DNA of 16,414 nucleotides from Lachnospiraceae bacterium UBA7060 (GCA_002493835.1 DLAA01000149.1:1-16414), one strand, 5' to 3'; positions 1 to 6,786 are shown, numbered from the stretch's first letter. Translations and numbers: made by a program. The notes: a model not told the origin generated them from the letters alone.

Positions 1-437
1 TGGCAGAATGCCATCACTTCTCTGTCTGATTTCCCCTTGGGATCAAAATCAGATCCACCCTTGCCGCCGCCGATAGGCAGACCTGTCAAAGAGTTTTTAA
101 AAATCTGTTCAAAACCCAGGAATTTGATAATACCTAAATTAACAGACGGATGGAATCTTAAACCACCCTTGTAGGGACCAATCGCACTGTTAAACTGCAC
201 ACGAAAGCCATTATTTACCTGTACCTGTCCCTTGTCATCCACCCAAGGAACACGAAACTGTACAATTCTCTCCGGAACCGTCAGTCTCTCCAAAAGCGCT
301 TCCTTTCTGTATGTCTCCTCATCCTTTTCAATCACAACCCGCAGAGACTCCAGCACTTCCTTCACTGCCTGATGGAATTCCGGCTGCGCGGGATTCTTCG
401 CAACCACCAACTCGTATACTTCATCTACGTATGACAT
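1..437 (-). CDS. gdhA: NADP-type glutamate dehydrogenase, N-terminal part (cut by window edge)
   Basis: Glutamate dehydrogenase interconverts glutamate and 2-oxoglutarate plus ammonia; hexameric bacterial enzymes of this type are usually NADP-dependent and cytoplasmic. The 145 visible residues cover the substrate-binding domain. They include GPYKGGLRFHPSVN (residues 88-101, with substrate-binding Lys90) and the GGGKGGSDFDPKGKSD signature (123-138), whose Lys126 matches the catalytic lysine of the family. The ATG at 437 is preceded by AGGAGG about ten bases away, and the protein begins MSYVDEVYELV. The NAD(P)-binding domain lies outside the window, so cofactor preference is inferred from the family resemblance only. 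The gene has its own promoter (TTGTAG, 17 bases, TATAAT) and appears monocistronic at its 5' end. Identification is firm; the full length cannot be checked here. Confidence 0.95.
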   Translation of the reverse strand, partial: MSYVDEVYELVVAKNPAQPEFHQAVKEVLESLRVVIEKDEETYRKEALLERLTVPERIVQFRVPWVDDKGQVQVNNGFRVQFNSAIGPYKGGLRFHPSVNLGIIKFLGFEQIFKNSLTGLPIGGGKGGSDFDPKGKSDREVMAFC

Positions 438-479
438 TACTTCCTGTCCTCCTTTTCCCTTTATGAATTACCACGTATC

Positions 480-508
480 ATTATAGTATGTGATTTTAAA
501 ATCTACAA
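480..508 (-). promoter_or_regulatory. Sigma-A promoter for gdhA
   Basis: On the minus strand, TTGTAG (503-508) is followed after 17 bases by a perfect TATAAT (480-485), placing the transcript start near 473. The leader carries the AGGAGG of gdhA. The sequence upstream is very AT-rich and holds two short palindromes. Confidence 0.75.
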
Positions 509-558
509 GTGCGATTTAGCAGATTAAAGTGTAAAATTTTTTGGCGAATTTTTATATA

Positions 559-594
559 TATTGTACAATAATACTAAAATACTTGTATACACAA
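559..594. promoter_or_regulatory. Two short palindromes upstream of gdhA
   Basis: A perfect 12-bp palindrome, TATTGTACAATA (559-570), lies about 50 bp upstream of the gdhA -35. Some 15 bp further upstream is a second palindromic core, TGTATACA (about 585-592). They could bind a regulator of gdhA. In AT-rich DNA they could also arise by chance, and no known operator is matched. Confidence 0.25.
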
Positions 595-607
595 CTCATT
601 GAAACGC

Positions 608-1039
608 TTATAGATATTCTTTCAAACGTTCTATACTTTTCTCTTCAAAATCCATCAGTTCTTTTGCCAGCTCTACAGTCTCTTTCTCTGCCATGCTATT
701 ATGCTTTAAGCTTTTCCACATACTCGTGATGCCTCGATTACTCCCCTGGATCATCATCTCAGCCAGATGCTCTGTACTGATATTAAAAGCTGTGTTTGCA
801 TGTATGCTCCCCTTCAACATCATATCACTGATCTGGCTGCCGCGGTATGCTTCCCCATCCTGATTCAGAATCTTATCAAGTGCTCTATTATGAATATCTG
901 CATAGTGCAGAGACTGTCTGGACAACGTTATCGAAAAATCATCATTGCCGATTTTATCCAAAATCGTATCAATCGCTGTCATTCCCATCTGGGTATTTTT
1001 CTGGATTTCCTTCAAAATCATTTCATCGTCATGTTTCAT
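608..1039 (-). CDS. Small helical protein of unknown function (143 aa)
   Basis: I do not recognise this family. The protein is soluble, has no signal peptide, membrane segment or cysteine pair, and reads as amphipathic helices nearly throughout, consistent with a four-helix-type bundle. Met and His residues are frequent, and the last 30 residues form a charged helix rich in Glu and Lys. The ATG at 1039 (MKHDDEMILKEIQ) is preceded by AGGAAAGGGG, an acceptable ribosome binding site. It lies between the double-SH3b gene and gdhA on the same strand. The terminator-like hairpin at 1066-1098 ends only about 25 bases upstream of the start, leaving no room for a separate promoter, so expression probably depends on read-through. 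A ferritin-like fold is possible but not shown, since no clear metal-binding ExxH pair is visible. Confidence 0.75.
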   Translation of the reverse strand: MKHDDEMILKEIQKNTQMGMTAIDTILDKIGNDDFSITLSRQSLHYADIHNRALDKILNQDGEAYRGSQISDMMLKGSIHANTAFNISTEHLAEMMIQGSNRGITSMWKSLKHNSMAEKETVELAKELMDFEEKSIERLKEYL

Positions 1040-1065
1040 GAATATCGCCCCTTTCCTAAAGAATC

Positions 1066-1098
1066 AAAAACAGATGAGAATGTATCATCTCTCATCTG
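1066..1098 (-). terminator. Terminator or attenuator hairpin after the double-SH3b gene
   Basis: A 9-bp perfect stem, CAGATGAGA (1071-1079) with TCTCATCTG (1090-1098), has a 10-base loop. On the minus strand it is followed directly by five T (1066-1070). It sits about 40 bases after the stop of the SH3b gene and just upstream of the 143-aa gene, so partial termination is plausible. Confidence 0.75.
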
Positions 1099-1135
1099 CT
1101 TAGTTTTTCCATCTTTATTATGTTTTAATCAGCCA

Positions 1136-2419
1136 TCACTCCACATAGTCCGATTTCACATAAGCTGTCTGCCCATTGTAATTGATCTTTGTCCAGCCAT
1201 CAGCCTGTTTCATAATCACCTCAAAGGTTTCACCCATATAAGCAGTCGCTATCTTCTCTGAATTTTCACTGGCACCGCTTCGTATTCTGACCGTTTCCTT
1301 CACTCTCACCTTTTCGCCTGTTGTGGACGCCGCCGCTGCACTGTTATCAGCCTGTGGTTCCTCTTCCCCGGACTCACCATTGTCTGCCGCCGCAAGCTCT
1401 GATCTGTTTTGAGTCGCAGAGGGCTCTAGAAAATCGCTCTTAATGAAGGCCTCGCTGCCATCATATTTGATTTTACTCCAGCCATTGCCTCTCTCTTCTA
1501 TAAGCTCAAATTCGTCTCCTACAGATGCCTTGCCAAGCTTATCTGCTGTTTCGCTGTCAGAACTTCTTATATTGACCACATCGGTGGCCTTTACTTTGGT
1601 GACCACCAACTCAGAGTCCGCACCATCACTTGTAGATTCCTCGGGAGCTTCCGTATCGTTCTGCGCGTCTTCGCTCTGCCCATCTTCCTTGGCACGAGCC
1701 AGAGCCTCACCCACGTTCTTGTCAATCTCCTCATGAAGTTCTAATAAGAAATCCGCCAGCGTTCCGTCTTCTGCCATCATATCATTATAAGCAGCCGCAG
1801 CCTTGTTATTCAAGTCTACCACATCCGCCTGCAGCTGAATCTCCCGCATATAACGCAGCTCATCGTCACCTTCCTCGCCATCCTCATTAATATAGAATTC
1901 TCCGTCCTCATTGGTACACACATAATACACCCTCATACCAGGAACCGGCTTTTCATAATCATTAAATTTTAGTTCTACATAAACAAAGGCAATATAAGTA
2001 CCTTCCTTAGGACCCGGCTTAGTGTACACTTCCATCGACTGATGAGACTCGATATACTTACTTGTCTCCGCCGCTCTCAAAATTTCCTGCGCATCCAGAT
2101 AATACACGAGCTTTTCCATGGTCTTTGTGTCACCTTCCACCATAGCCGTATAGTAAGTGGAAAACAATTCATTGATTCCAGGCACAGCATCCTGTTCCAG
2201 AGGCACATCAGGTACGGTAAGTGTCGCCTCTTCCTCATCATCCTGCTCCTCGGGGGCAACTACGCTCTCCTCCTGCTCAATTTTTCGTTTATTAGCCTGC
2301 ATCGCAATGACAATCGTAAGCCCGACACAAACCACCAGAATGATGGGAAGAACAATTTTCGAATAGCGTACCAGCCAATTTTTCAATGCTTCCCAAACTT
2401 TATTGTCCGATGTATTCAT
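1136..2419 (-). CDS. Membrane-anchored protein with two C-terminal SH3b domains
   Basis: The 427-residue protein has a short cytoplasmic N-terminus and one hydrophobic segment (about 21-40, IVLPIILVVCVGLTIVI). An acidic linker (45-78) follows, then a folded region of about 160 residues (79-240, starting PGINELFSTYYTAMVEGD) that resembles NTF2-like accessory domains. Two bacterial SH3 (SH3b) repeats close it, at about 271-332 and 368-427. Both end in the typical pattern W(S/T)KI..YNG..AYVKSDYVE, and they are joined by low-complexity Ser/Ala/Glu linkers. SH3b domains commonly bind peptidoglycan, so an extracytoplasmic wall-associated role is inferred. No catalytic domain is visible. The ATG at 2419 has GGAGG six bases upstream. 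The gene starts only about 28 bases after the tRNA-Arg terminator, so it probably relies on tRNA promoter read-through. The function is not otherwise known. Confidence 0.85.
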   Translation of the reverse strand: MNTSDNKVWEALKNWLVRYSKIVLPIILVVCVGLTIVIAMQANKRKIEQEESVVAPEEQDDEEEATLTVPDVPLEQDAVPGINELFSTYYTAMVEGDTKTMEKLVYYLDAQEILRAAETSKYIESHQSMEVYTKPGPKEGTYIAFVYVELKFNDYEKPVPGMRVYYVCTNEDGEFYINEDGEEGDDELRYMREIQLQADVVDLNNKAAAAYNDMMAEDGTLADFLLELHEEIDKNVGEALARAKEDGQSEDAQNDTEAPEESTSDGADSELVVTKVKATDVVNIRSSDSETADKLGKASVGDEFELIEERGNGWSKIKYDGSEAFIKSDFLEPSATQNRSELAAADNGESGEEEPQADNSAAAASTTGEKVRVKETVRIRSGASENSEKIATAYMGETFEVIMKQADGWTKINYNGQTAYVKSDYVE

Positions 2420-2446
2420 CTAATTCCTCCATTTTGTAACTATTTT

Positions 2447-2477
2447 AAAACTCCCGGGACAGCAAACTATCCCGGGA
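2447..2477 (-). terminator. Terminator after tRNA-Arg
   Basis: The stem is formed by two copies of the self-complementary TCCCGGGA (2452-2459 and 2470-2477), with a 10-base loop, followed on the minus strand by GTTTT (2447-2451). It begins about 12 bases after the tRNA 3' end and is GC-rich and strong. The T run is short, so read-through into the SH3b gene is possible. Confidence 0.75.
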
Positions 2478-2489
2478 ATTCCCCACCTA

Positions 2490-2561
2490 TGCACCCGACA
2501 GGACTCGAACCTGCATCAAAGGCGTCGGAGGCCTACGTTTTATCCATTAGACTACGGGTGC
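2490..2561 (-). tRNA. tRNA-Arg (anticodon CCG)
   Basis: The 72-nt sequence folds into a full cloverleaf. It has a perfect 7-bp acceptor stem (GCACCCG with CGGGTGC), discriminator A, a TTCGAGT T-loop on a 5-bp stem, and anticodon loop CTCCGAC with U33 before CCG, which reads the arginine codon CGG. The CCA end is not encoded. Two imperfections are visible: a C12-A23 mismatch in the D stem, and a U-U opposition at 27-43 at the top of the anticodon stem. It has its own strong promoter and a terminator. The anticodon assignment rests on the loop position and is confident. Confidence 0.93.
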
Positions 2562-2589
2562 CCGCTCCAATGCAGCAAACTGAAACAAA

Positions 2590-2622
2590 TAATTATTACA
2601 AAAATGTTACAAGTTTGTTACA
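2590..2622 (-). repeat. Three 11-bp phased repeats in the tRNA-Arg leader
   Basis: On the minus strand TGTAAC, TGTAAC and TGTAAT begin at exact 11-bp intervals (plus-strand hexamers at 2617, 2606 and 2595). They lie just downstream of the predicted transcript start, in the roughly 60-nt leader before the tRNA. One copy per helical turn would suit a DNA-binding protein; chance in AT-rich sequence is the alternative. Confidence 0.5.
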
Positions 2623-2630
2623 TCTTTAGT

Positions 2631-2659
2631 ATCATACTACAAGCGGGCACACTTGTCAA
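2631..2659 (-). promoter_or_regulatory. Consensus sigma-A promoter for tRNA-Arg
   Basis: TTGACA (2654-2659), 17 bases, TATGAT (2631-2636) on the minus strand: a near-perfect promoter. The transcript start would be near 2624. The -35 begins only about 10 bases after the stop codon of the DUF5688-like gene. It probably also supplies the downstream SH3b gene. Confidence 0.85.
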
Positions 2660-2668
2660 GTAACAATC

Positions 2669-3556
2669 CTAAGAAACAATTTCCTCAACTTCCGAATTTT
2701 GACGATTATATCGATAAAGCCTATAAGAAAGTACCTCTTCCGGTTCTAACTGCGTCCTGTTAACTTCCTCCACCATCTTCCTATAAGCATCGTATTCCCT
2801 GCTGTGATCATCAGGGAGAAGCAGCACCTCATGAACAGAACTTGGCAAAATCAAAAGATCACACTCCAGCTGCTCTGCGAGCTCCTTTATCCGCTCCGAA
2901 TACAGCAATGCCGAAGCTCCATAACGTTTATCTTTATTCGTCAACACATACATGGGCAGCGCGTCCTTCTCCTTCATACAGATGCCTGTCAACTCCATAA
3001 CCAGATCACGCATAGAAACTAAGAGCTCCGGCATTCCACGCTTTGTATTGCGTCTTGCAGCCCGATAGAGCGACTCCGCATTCTGCTTCCACATCAGCAT
3101 ATGCTGTCTCTTAATGTTGATGGACGCTCTCTTCACCACATCCTCGTTCATCGCATAGTAAAAGACAATCGCTAGATCATGCCATCGAAGATGCGGTGCA
3201 TCCTTCAAAAACTTCTTGTTCTTCTCAAAGCTGACAAGTTTATAAAATATTCTGTCTTTTACGCTGTCATAATCCTGAAAAAAATCCATATCCAAATCCA
3301 GCGCCATAGACTGCTCCTCATGACAGTTTATGATCCAATCCGCAAGATCAGCAATTGACTCTCCTTTCTTGTACTCCTCATAGGGGCCCTCCAAATAAAT
3401 GGTCGGGAAAATACTATCCCCCTGCCTTGTCATAGCAATCCCGGTCAGCTCCACATCGTTGTTTTTCGTTACACGTATCACTTTGATCTCATAATCATTC
3501 CCCATTCTCTCCTGCAGCAATTCTACCATATCATCCACAAATGTCTGAAAACCCAT
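2669..3556 (-). CDS. DUF5688-like protein of unknown function (295 aa)
   Basis: The sequence resembles DUF5688, a family I know mainly from Lachnospiraceae, where it is often present in many copies and has no assigned role. The typical pattern is an N-terminal MGFQTFVDDMVELLQERMG helix, a VTKNNDVELTGI strand pair, the segment HLRWHDLAIVFYYAM (about residues 134-148), and a C-terminal half with DLLILPSSVHEVLLLPD (about 243-259). It is soluble, with no signal peptide or membrane segment. I place the start at the ATG at 3556, because AGAGGAGAG lies about five bases upstream; an in-frame ATG at 3592 lacks such a site. The upstream efp terminator separates it from efp, but I see no convincing promoter in the roughly 75 bases between. 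The family call is from memory of the pattern. Confidence 0.8.
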   Translation of the reverse strand: MGFQTFVDDMVELLQERMGNDYEIKVIRVTKNNDVELTGIAMTRQGDSIFPTIYLEGPYEEYKKGESIADLADWIINCHEEQSMALDLDMDFFQDYDSVKDRIFYKLVSFEKNKKFLKDAPHLRWHDLAIVFYYAMNEDVVKRASINIKRQHMLMWKQNAESLYRAARRNTKRGMPELLVSMRDLVMELTGICMKEKDALPMYVLTNKDKRYGASALLYSERIKELAEQLECDLLILPSSVHEVLLLPDDHSREYDAYRKMVEEVNRTQLEPEEVLSYRLYRYNRQNSEVEEIVS

Positions 3557-3633
3557 AACTCTCCTCTTTCCCATTCTCTCCGGGCATATCACTCACATAT
3601 AGGCTGGTTAACTGTTTGAAATACTTATGCGTG

Positions 3634-3673
3634 CAAAAAGAAAGACAATACAGACCTTAAATCTATATTGTCT
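3634..3673 (-). terminator. Terminator after efp
   Basis: A 12-bp stem with one G-U pair is formed by minus-strand AGACAATATAGA (3662-3673) and TCTGTATTGTCT (3643-3654), with a 7-base loop. It is followed by TTCTTTTT. It lies about 30 bases past the efp stop codon and ends the aro-efp region. Confidence 0.85.
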
Positions 3674-3703
3674 CATGGGCTTTCCTATATTATGCTGTAT
3701 TAC

Positions 3704-4261
3704 TCATACTCTGGACAGATACTCGCCGGTTCTAGTGTCAATCTTAATGACCTCACCGGTTTCCACAAACAGTGGAACCATCACCTTGGCGCCAGTCTCT
3801 ACGATAGCAGGCTTGGTAGCACCTGTAGCGGTATCTCCCTTGAAACCAGGCTCTGTGTCCGTGATTTGAAGTTCCACAAACAATGGCGGCTCAATGGCAA
3901 ACACCTTTCCGTTGTAAGAACAAACTTTAACCATTTCGTTCTCCTTCACGAATTTTAAGGTATCTCCCACGGTATCTCCATTTAGCGCAATCTGATCATA
4001 TGTCTCTGTATCCATAAAATTATACAGATCGCCATCTGAATATAAGTACTGCATGTCCTTCCTGTCAATACGTGCCTGAGGGCATTTCTCCGTCGGCCTA
4101 AAAGTTTTCTCCACGACACCGCCGTTAATAATGTTTTTCAACTTCGTCCTGACAAAGGCTGCACCCTTACCAGGTTTTACATGCTGAAATTCAATTATCT
4201 GATAAACATTACCCTCAAATTCAATGGTAATGCCATTTCTGAAATCACCCGCTGATATCAT
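3704..4261 (-). CDS. efp: Translation elongation factor P
   Basis: EF-P binds ribosomes stalled at consecutive prolines and promotes peptide bond formation. The 185-aa length is typical, and the three beta-barrel domains can be followed: a KOW-like N-terminal domain (MISAGDFRNGITIEFEG), a middle OB domain, and a C-terminal OB domain ending TGEYLSRV. The loop VKPGKGAAFVR carries Lys32, the position modified in Firmicutes EF-P such as that of B. subtilis. Lys, rather than the Arg of rhamnosylated EF-Ps, is seen here. The ATG at 4261 is preceded by AGGAGGAGACAGGAAT. It follows aroQ on the same strand, as in Bacilli where aroQ and efp flank a peptidase gene; that peptidase is absent here. It has its own likely promoter and a strong terminator. 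Confidence 0.97.
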   Translation of the reverse strand: MISAGDFRNGITIEFEGNVYQIIEFQHVKPGKGAAFVRTKLKNIINGGVVEKTFRPTEKCPQARIDRKDMQYLYSDGDLYNFMDTETYDQIALNGDTVGDTLKFVKENEMVKVCSYNGKVFAIEPPLFVELQITDTEPGFKGDTATGATKPAIVETGAKVMVPLFVETGEVIKIDTRTGEYLSRV

Positions 4262-4304
4262 ATTCCTGTCTCCTCCTACGCTCTCACAAATATAATTCTT
4301 TTTT

Positions 4305-4333
4305 AGTTTATACTAAAAGATTCTATTTTTCAA
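4305..4333 (-). promoter_or_regulatory. Probable sigma-A promoter for efp
   Basis: Minus-strand TTGAAA (4328-4333) is followed by GTATAAACT. Either TATAAA after 15 bases (4307-4312) or TAAACT after 17 bases (4305-4310) could be the -10. Neither combination is ideal, but the AT-rich setting and the AGGAGG about 30 bases downstream support a start here. Confidence 0.5.
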
Positions 4334-4349
4334 CCTTTTTATTAAAAAA

Positions 4350-4376
4350 CATAACATTCACCGGCTCATAACATTC
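4350..4376. repeat. 10-bp direct repeat between aroQ and efp
   Basis: CATAACATTC occurs at 4350-4359 and again at 4367-4376, a spacing of 17 bp start to start, just upstream of the efp promoter. It might be an operator, or the remains of a small duplication. It does not form a hairpin, so it is not a terminator for aroQ. Confidence 0.35.
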
Positions 4377-4387
4377 CGCCTAGATTG

Positions 4388-4819
4388 CTATTTAAAATCT
4401 AAGATAAATGCAATCGCCTGTAAATAGCCTTCCAGTCCCTGACCATAAATCTGCTTATCACAGACTGGCGCCGTCACCGAAACCTTCCGAAACTCTTCCC
4501 GTTTCGTGATATCAGAAATATGAATCTCCACCTTGGGAACCGTGATGCTGGCCAAAGCATCTCTGATGGCATAGCTGTAATGAGTAAAAGCGCCAGGATT
4601 GATCACAATCCCCTCCGTGCCGTCAAAATAAGAATCCTGGATCCGGTCTATAATTGCCCCCTCATGGTTGCTTTGGAAAACTTCTATGACGCTGTTCGTC
4701 TCCTCTCCCTTTTTCGCTATCATCTGTAACAGATAATCATAATCCTGCGTGCCATAGACGCTCTTTTCACGAATCCCCAGAAAATTCAAGTTGGGTCCAT
4801 TAATTACAAGTATTTTCAT
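4388..4819 (-). CDS. aroQ: Type II 3-dehydroquinate dehydratase
   Basis: Catalyses dehydration of 3-dehydroquinate to 3-dehydroshikimate, step three of the shikimate pathway. At 143 aa it has the size of the type II flavodoxin-like dodecameric enzyme. The signatures are present: INGPNLNFLGIRE (residues 6-18, with Arg17), catalytic Tyr22 in SVYG, NPGAFTHYSYAIRDA (74-88, with Asn74 and His80), and EIHISD (99-103 region, His100), plus Arg111. The start at 4819 is chosen because GGAGG lies five bases upstream; an in-frame ATG at 4831 overlaps that site. It is last in the run aroE-aroK-aroQ, separated from aroK by about 65 bases with no clear promoter, so co-transcription is likely. The Phe in NPGAF, where Tyr is more usual, is a mild variation. 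Confidence 0.95.
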   Translation of the reverse strand: MKILVINGPNLNFLGIREKSVYGTQDYDYLLQMIAKKGEETNSVIEVFQSNHEGAIIDRIQDSYFDGTEGIVINPGAFTHYSYAIRDALASITVPKVEIHISDITKREEFRKVSVTAPVCDKQIYGQGLEGYLQAIAFILDFK

Positions 4820-4884
4820 CTTTTCCTCCATTCCGAAGCGTTTTCATCGAGGAACGCGAGCAGAATCTCAAATTTCCTCAAAAA

Positions 4885-5391
4885 TTATTCAACACACACT
4901 TCTATCTCATTTAGTATCTGTTCAAATCCCTTCCCATCCACATCGATTATCACATCCGCCGCCGCTCTGTAATAGGGATCCCTCTCCTGCAAGAGTGTCT
5001 TGATCTTCATCATAGGATTTTCCCCCCGCAGGAGAGGCCTTGTGGTATCATTCTTCACTCTCTCATAAATCGTTTCCGCTGTCGCACGCAAATAAAATAC
5101 TTGACCAAGCCTGCGCAAAAGCTTTCTATTTTCCTCCCGCATCGGCAGACCGCCGCCCACAGATATAATCTGGCTGCCTGTACTTTTTATCAGCCTCTGC
5201 AGACATTCCGTCTCTTTGTCCCTAAAATATGCCTCCCCTTCTGCGGCAAAGATATCCGATATCTCTCTCTTTTCTTCTCTCTCAATCTCTTTATCTGTAT
5301 CTATAACTGTCCTCCGCAAGCGGTAAGACAGCCTCAATCCCACCGTCGTCTTACCGCTACCCATAAAGCCAATCAATATCACATTTCTCAT
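4885..5391 (-). CDS. aroK: Shikimate kinase
   Basis: Phosphorylates shikimate to shikimate 3-phosphate with ATP, step five of the shikimate pathway. The 168-aa protein has the family's usual length. It shows the Walker A loop GFMGSGKTTVG (8-18), the shikimate-binding DTD (31-33), Arg57 in EAYFRDKE, GGG in SVGGGLP (79-81), and the lid-region TRPLL with Arg118. The ATG at 5391 is chosen because the core begins MRNVILIGFMGSGKT directly there. An in-frame upstream extension to 5478 would run deep into aroE and adds no family sequence. The start lies 14 bases after the aroE stop, and the ribosome binding site AAGGA overlaps that stop, so translation is probably coupled. Confidence 0.95.
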   Translation of the reverse strand: MRNVILIGFMGSGKTTVGLRLSYRLRRTVIDTDKEIEREEKREISDIFAAEGEAYFRDKETECLQRLIKSTGSQIISVGGGLPMREENRKLLRRLGQVFYLRATAETIYERVKNDTTRPLLRGENPMMKIKTLLQERDPYYRAAADVIIDVDGKGFEQILNEIEVCVE

Positions 5392-5405
5392 TTGTCTCTG
5401 GTCCT

Positions 5406-6269
5406 TTACACAAAATGTCTCTTCAATCTCCCATAAACCACTTTCGCATCCTCCTTGGACACCTGCACCTGATTCCACAATTCATATGCGATCACACCTT
5501 GATAAAGCAGCATCTTCAATCCATTGTATGCGTCACCGCCGTTCTCCTTTACCAGCCTCATAAACTTAGTTTCCCATGGACTGTAAATCAAATCAAATCC
5601 CGTGTGAATTTTATCATAAAATGCCCTGTCTTCAATAACCGCCGCCTCCACATTAGGAGCGAGACCCACCGAAGTACCCTGTATCGCCAGATATTTTCCC
5701 TCCGGAAGTTTCACATACTCCTCCAAACTCATCGGCGAAATTACATTTCTTCCCGTCCTGTTGTTCACTTCCTCTGCAACTTTCTGTGCCTTGTCAAACG
5801 TACGGTTTAAAAGATAAACCCGTCCGGCCCCTTTCACGGCGCACAGATAGGCAACCGCCCTGGACGCGCCGCCTGCACCCAGCAGAATGATTTCCTCGCC
5901 TGCTATACGAATTCCCTCCGATTCCATAGCACGGTAGAGACCTTCCATATCTGTATTATATCCCTTATATCCGCCTGTTACAGACACCAGCGTATTGACT
6001 GCGCCGATGGCCCCCGCCAGCGGATCTACTTCCCGCAGACATGAAATCACTTCACTTTTATAAGGCACCGTCACATTGAGGCCAAGAATCTGCAGAGCCG
6101 CCGCCCCTGCCACTGCATCCTCGATCCGCCCCGGTTCCACCGGAAAAGGTACATACACCAGATTGTGGCCAAACCGCTCTGCCAATGTATTATGTATAAC
6201 CGGGGAAAGGGTGTGTTCCACCGGATTTCCTATCAATCCACAAATTCTCGTCTTACCGTCTATCTCCAT
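5406..6269 (-). CDS. aroE: Shikimate dehydrogenase (NADP)
   Basis: Reduces 3-dehydroshikimate to shikimate with NADPH, step four of the shikimate pathway. The 287-aa protein has the substrate domain first: LSPVIHN (21-27), LNVTVPYK with catalytic Lys71, GAVNT (89-93), and YNTD with catalytic Asp107. The Rossmann domain follows, with GAGGASRA (131-138) and NRT (155-157), then the C-terminal NGLKMLLYQG. QGTSVG replaces the common N(A/T)T.VG, a modest variation. The ATG at 6269 has GGGAGG about five bases upstream and overlaps the 3' end of yqeG by 17 bp. It is the third gene of the nrdR-yqeG-aroE-aroK-aroQ run. A yqeG-aroE association is also known in Bacillus. Confidence 0.96.
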   Translation of the reverse strand: MEIDGKTRICGLIGNPVEHTLSPVIHNTLAERFGHNLVYVPFPVEPGRIEDAVAGAAALQILGLNVTVPYKSEVISCLREVDPLAGAIGAVNTLVSVTGGYKGYNTDMEGLYRAMESEGIRIAGEEIILLGAGGASRAVAYLCAVKGAGRVYLLNRTFDKAQKVAEEVNNRTGRNVISPMSLEEYVKLPEGKYLAIQGTSVGLAPNVEAAVIEDRAFYDKIHTGFDLIYSPWETKFMRLVKENGGDAYNGLKMLLYQGVIAYELWNQVQVSKEDAKVVYGRLKRHFV

Positions 6270-6786
6270 CTTTCCCTCCCTGCCGGCTCAGCGATCTTTT
6301 GTAAAAGAACAAAATTATCCGTTCCAGCCGTCTCTTCAAAACAATCTGTATCTCTTCTTTGGGGTGAATCGGCTTGACTAAATAAGTCAATATCCCTGCT
6401 CGTTTCGCTCCCCATACATCTGTAAAAAGCTGATCTCCCACAAAAAGCGTAGTATCAGTTCTTGTCCCCATCAGCTCCATGGCAGCAAGATACCCTTTCT
6501 TTGCAGGCTTTCCTGCCTTATAGAGATAACGGGAATGTACTTTATCATTAAAGGATTTCACCCGAGGTTCTTTGTTATTGGACAAAAGTACACTCTCAAA
6601 ACCAATTTTTTGCAATTCCTTAAAAAGCGCTATACTTCTCCCATCCGCCGGCGCACCATGGGGCACTAAAGTATTATCTATATCAAATATAACGCCCCTA
6701 AAACCCTTTCGATACAGCTCTTCAAAATCTATCTCATACACGGAATCCAGATAAATATCCGGATAAAAGCATGTAAAAACCGCCAT
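6253..6786 (-). CDS. yqeG: YqeG-family HAD phosphatase (class IIIA)
   Basis: A 177-aa HAD-superfamily hydrolase of the YqeG family; its physiological substrate is unsettled. The HAD motifs are in order: FDIDNTLV with nucleophile Asp35 and Asp37 (34-41), LLSNN with Ser69 (67-71), KPAKKG lysine (about 93-98), and FVGDQLFTDV with Asp118 and Asp123 (115-124). The basic C-terminus ends KDGDRR. The ATG at 6786 (MAVFTCFYPDIYL) matches where family members begin and is preceded by a GGAGTGGAG stretch. An upstream in-frame ATG at 6852 would place the intervening hairpin inside the gene and is rejected. The gene overlaps aroE by 17 bp, which indicates tight translational coupling. Confidence 0.92.
   Translation of the reverse strand: MAVFTCFYPDIYLDSVYEIDFEELYRKGFRGVIFDIDNTLVPHGAPADGRSIALFKELQKIGFESVLLSNNKEPRVKSFNDKVHSRYLYKAGKPAKKGYLAAMELMGTRTDTTLFVGDQLFTDVWGAKRAGILTYLVKPIHPKEEIQIVLKRRLERIILFFYKRSLSRQGGKDGDRR

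Noticed and set aside
767..1261. Plus-strand open frame of 164 codons
   Set aside because: It spans the 143-aa gene, a terminator hairpin and the end of the SH3b gene in antisense, with no recognisable protein features.
2042..2629. Plus-strand open frame of 195 codons
   Set aside because: It runs through the tRNA gene, its terminator and the SH3b N-terminus in antisense, so it is not a gene.
5392..5478. N-terminal extension of shikimate kinase
   Set aside because: The extra 29 residues would overlap aroE heavily and lack family similarity; the core begins at the ATG at 5391.
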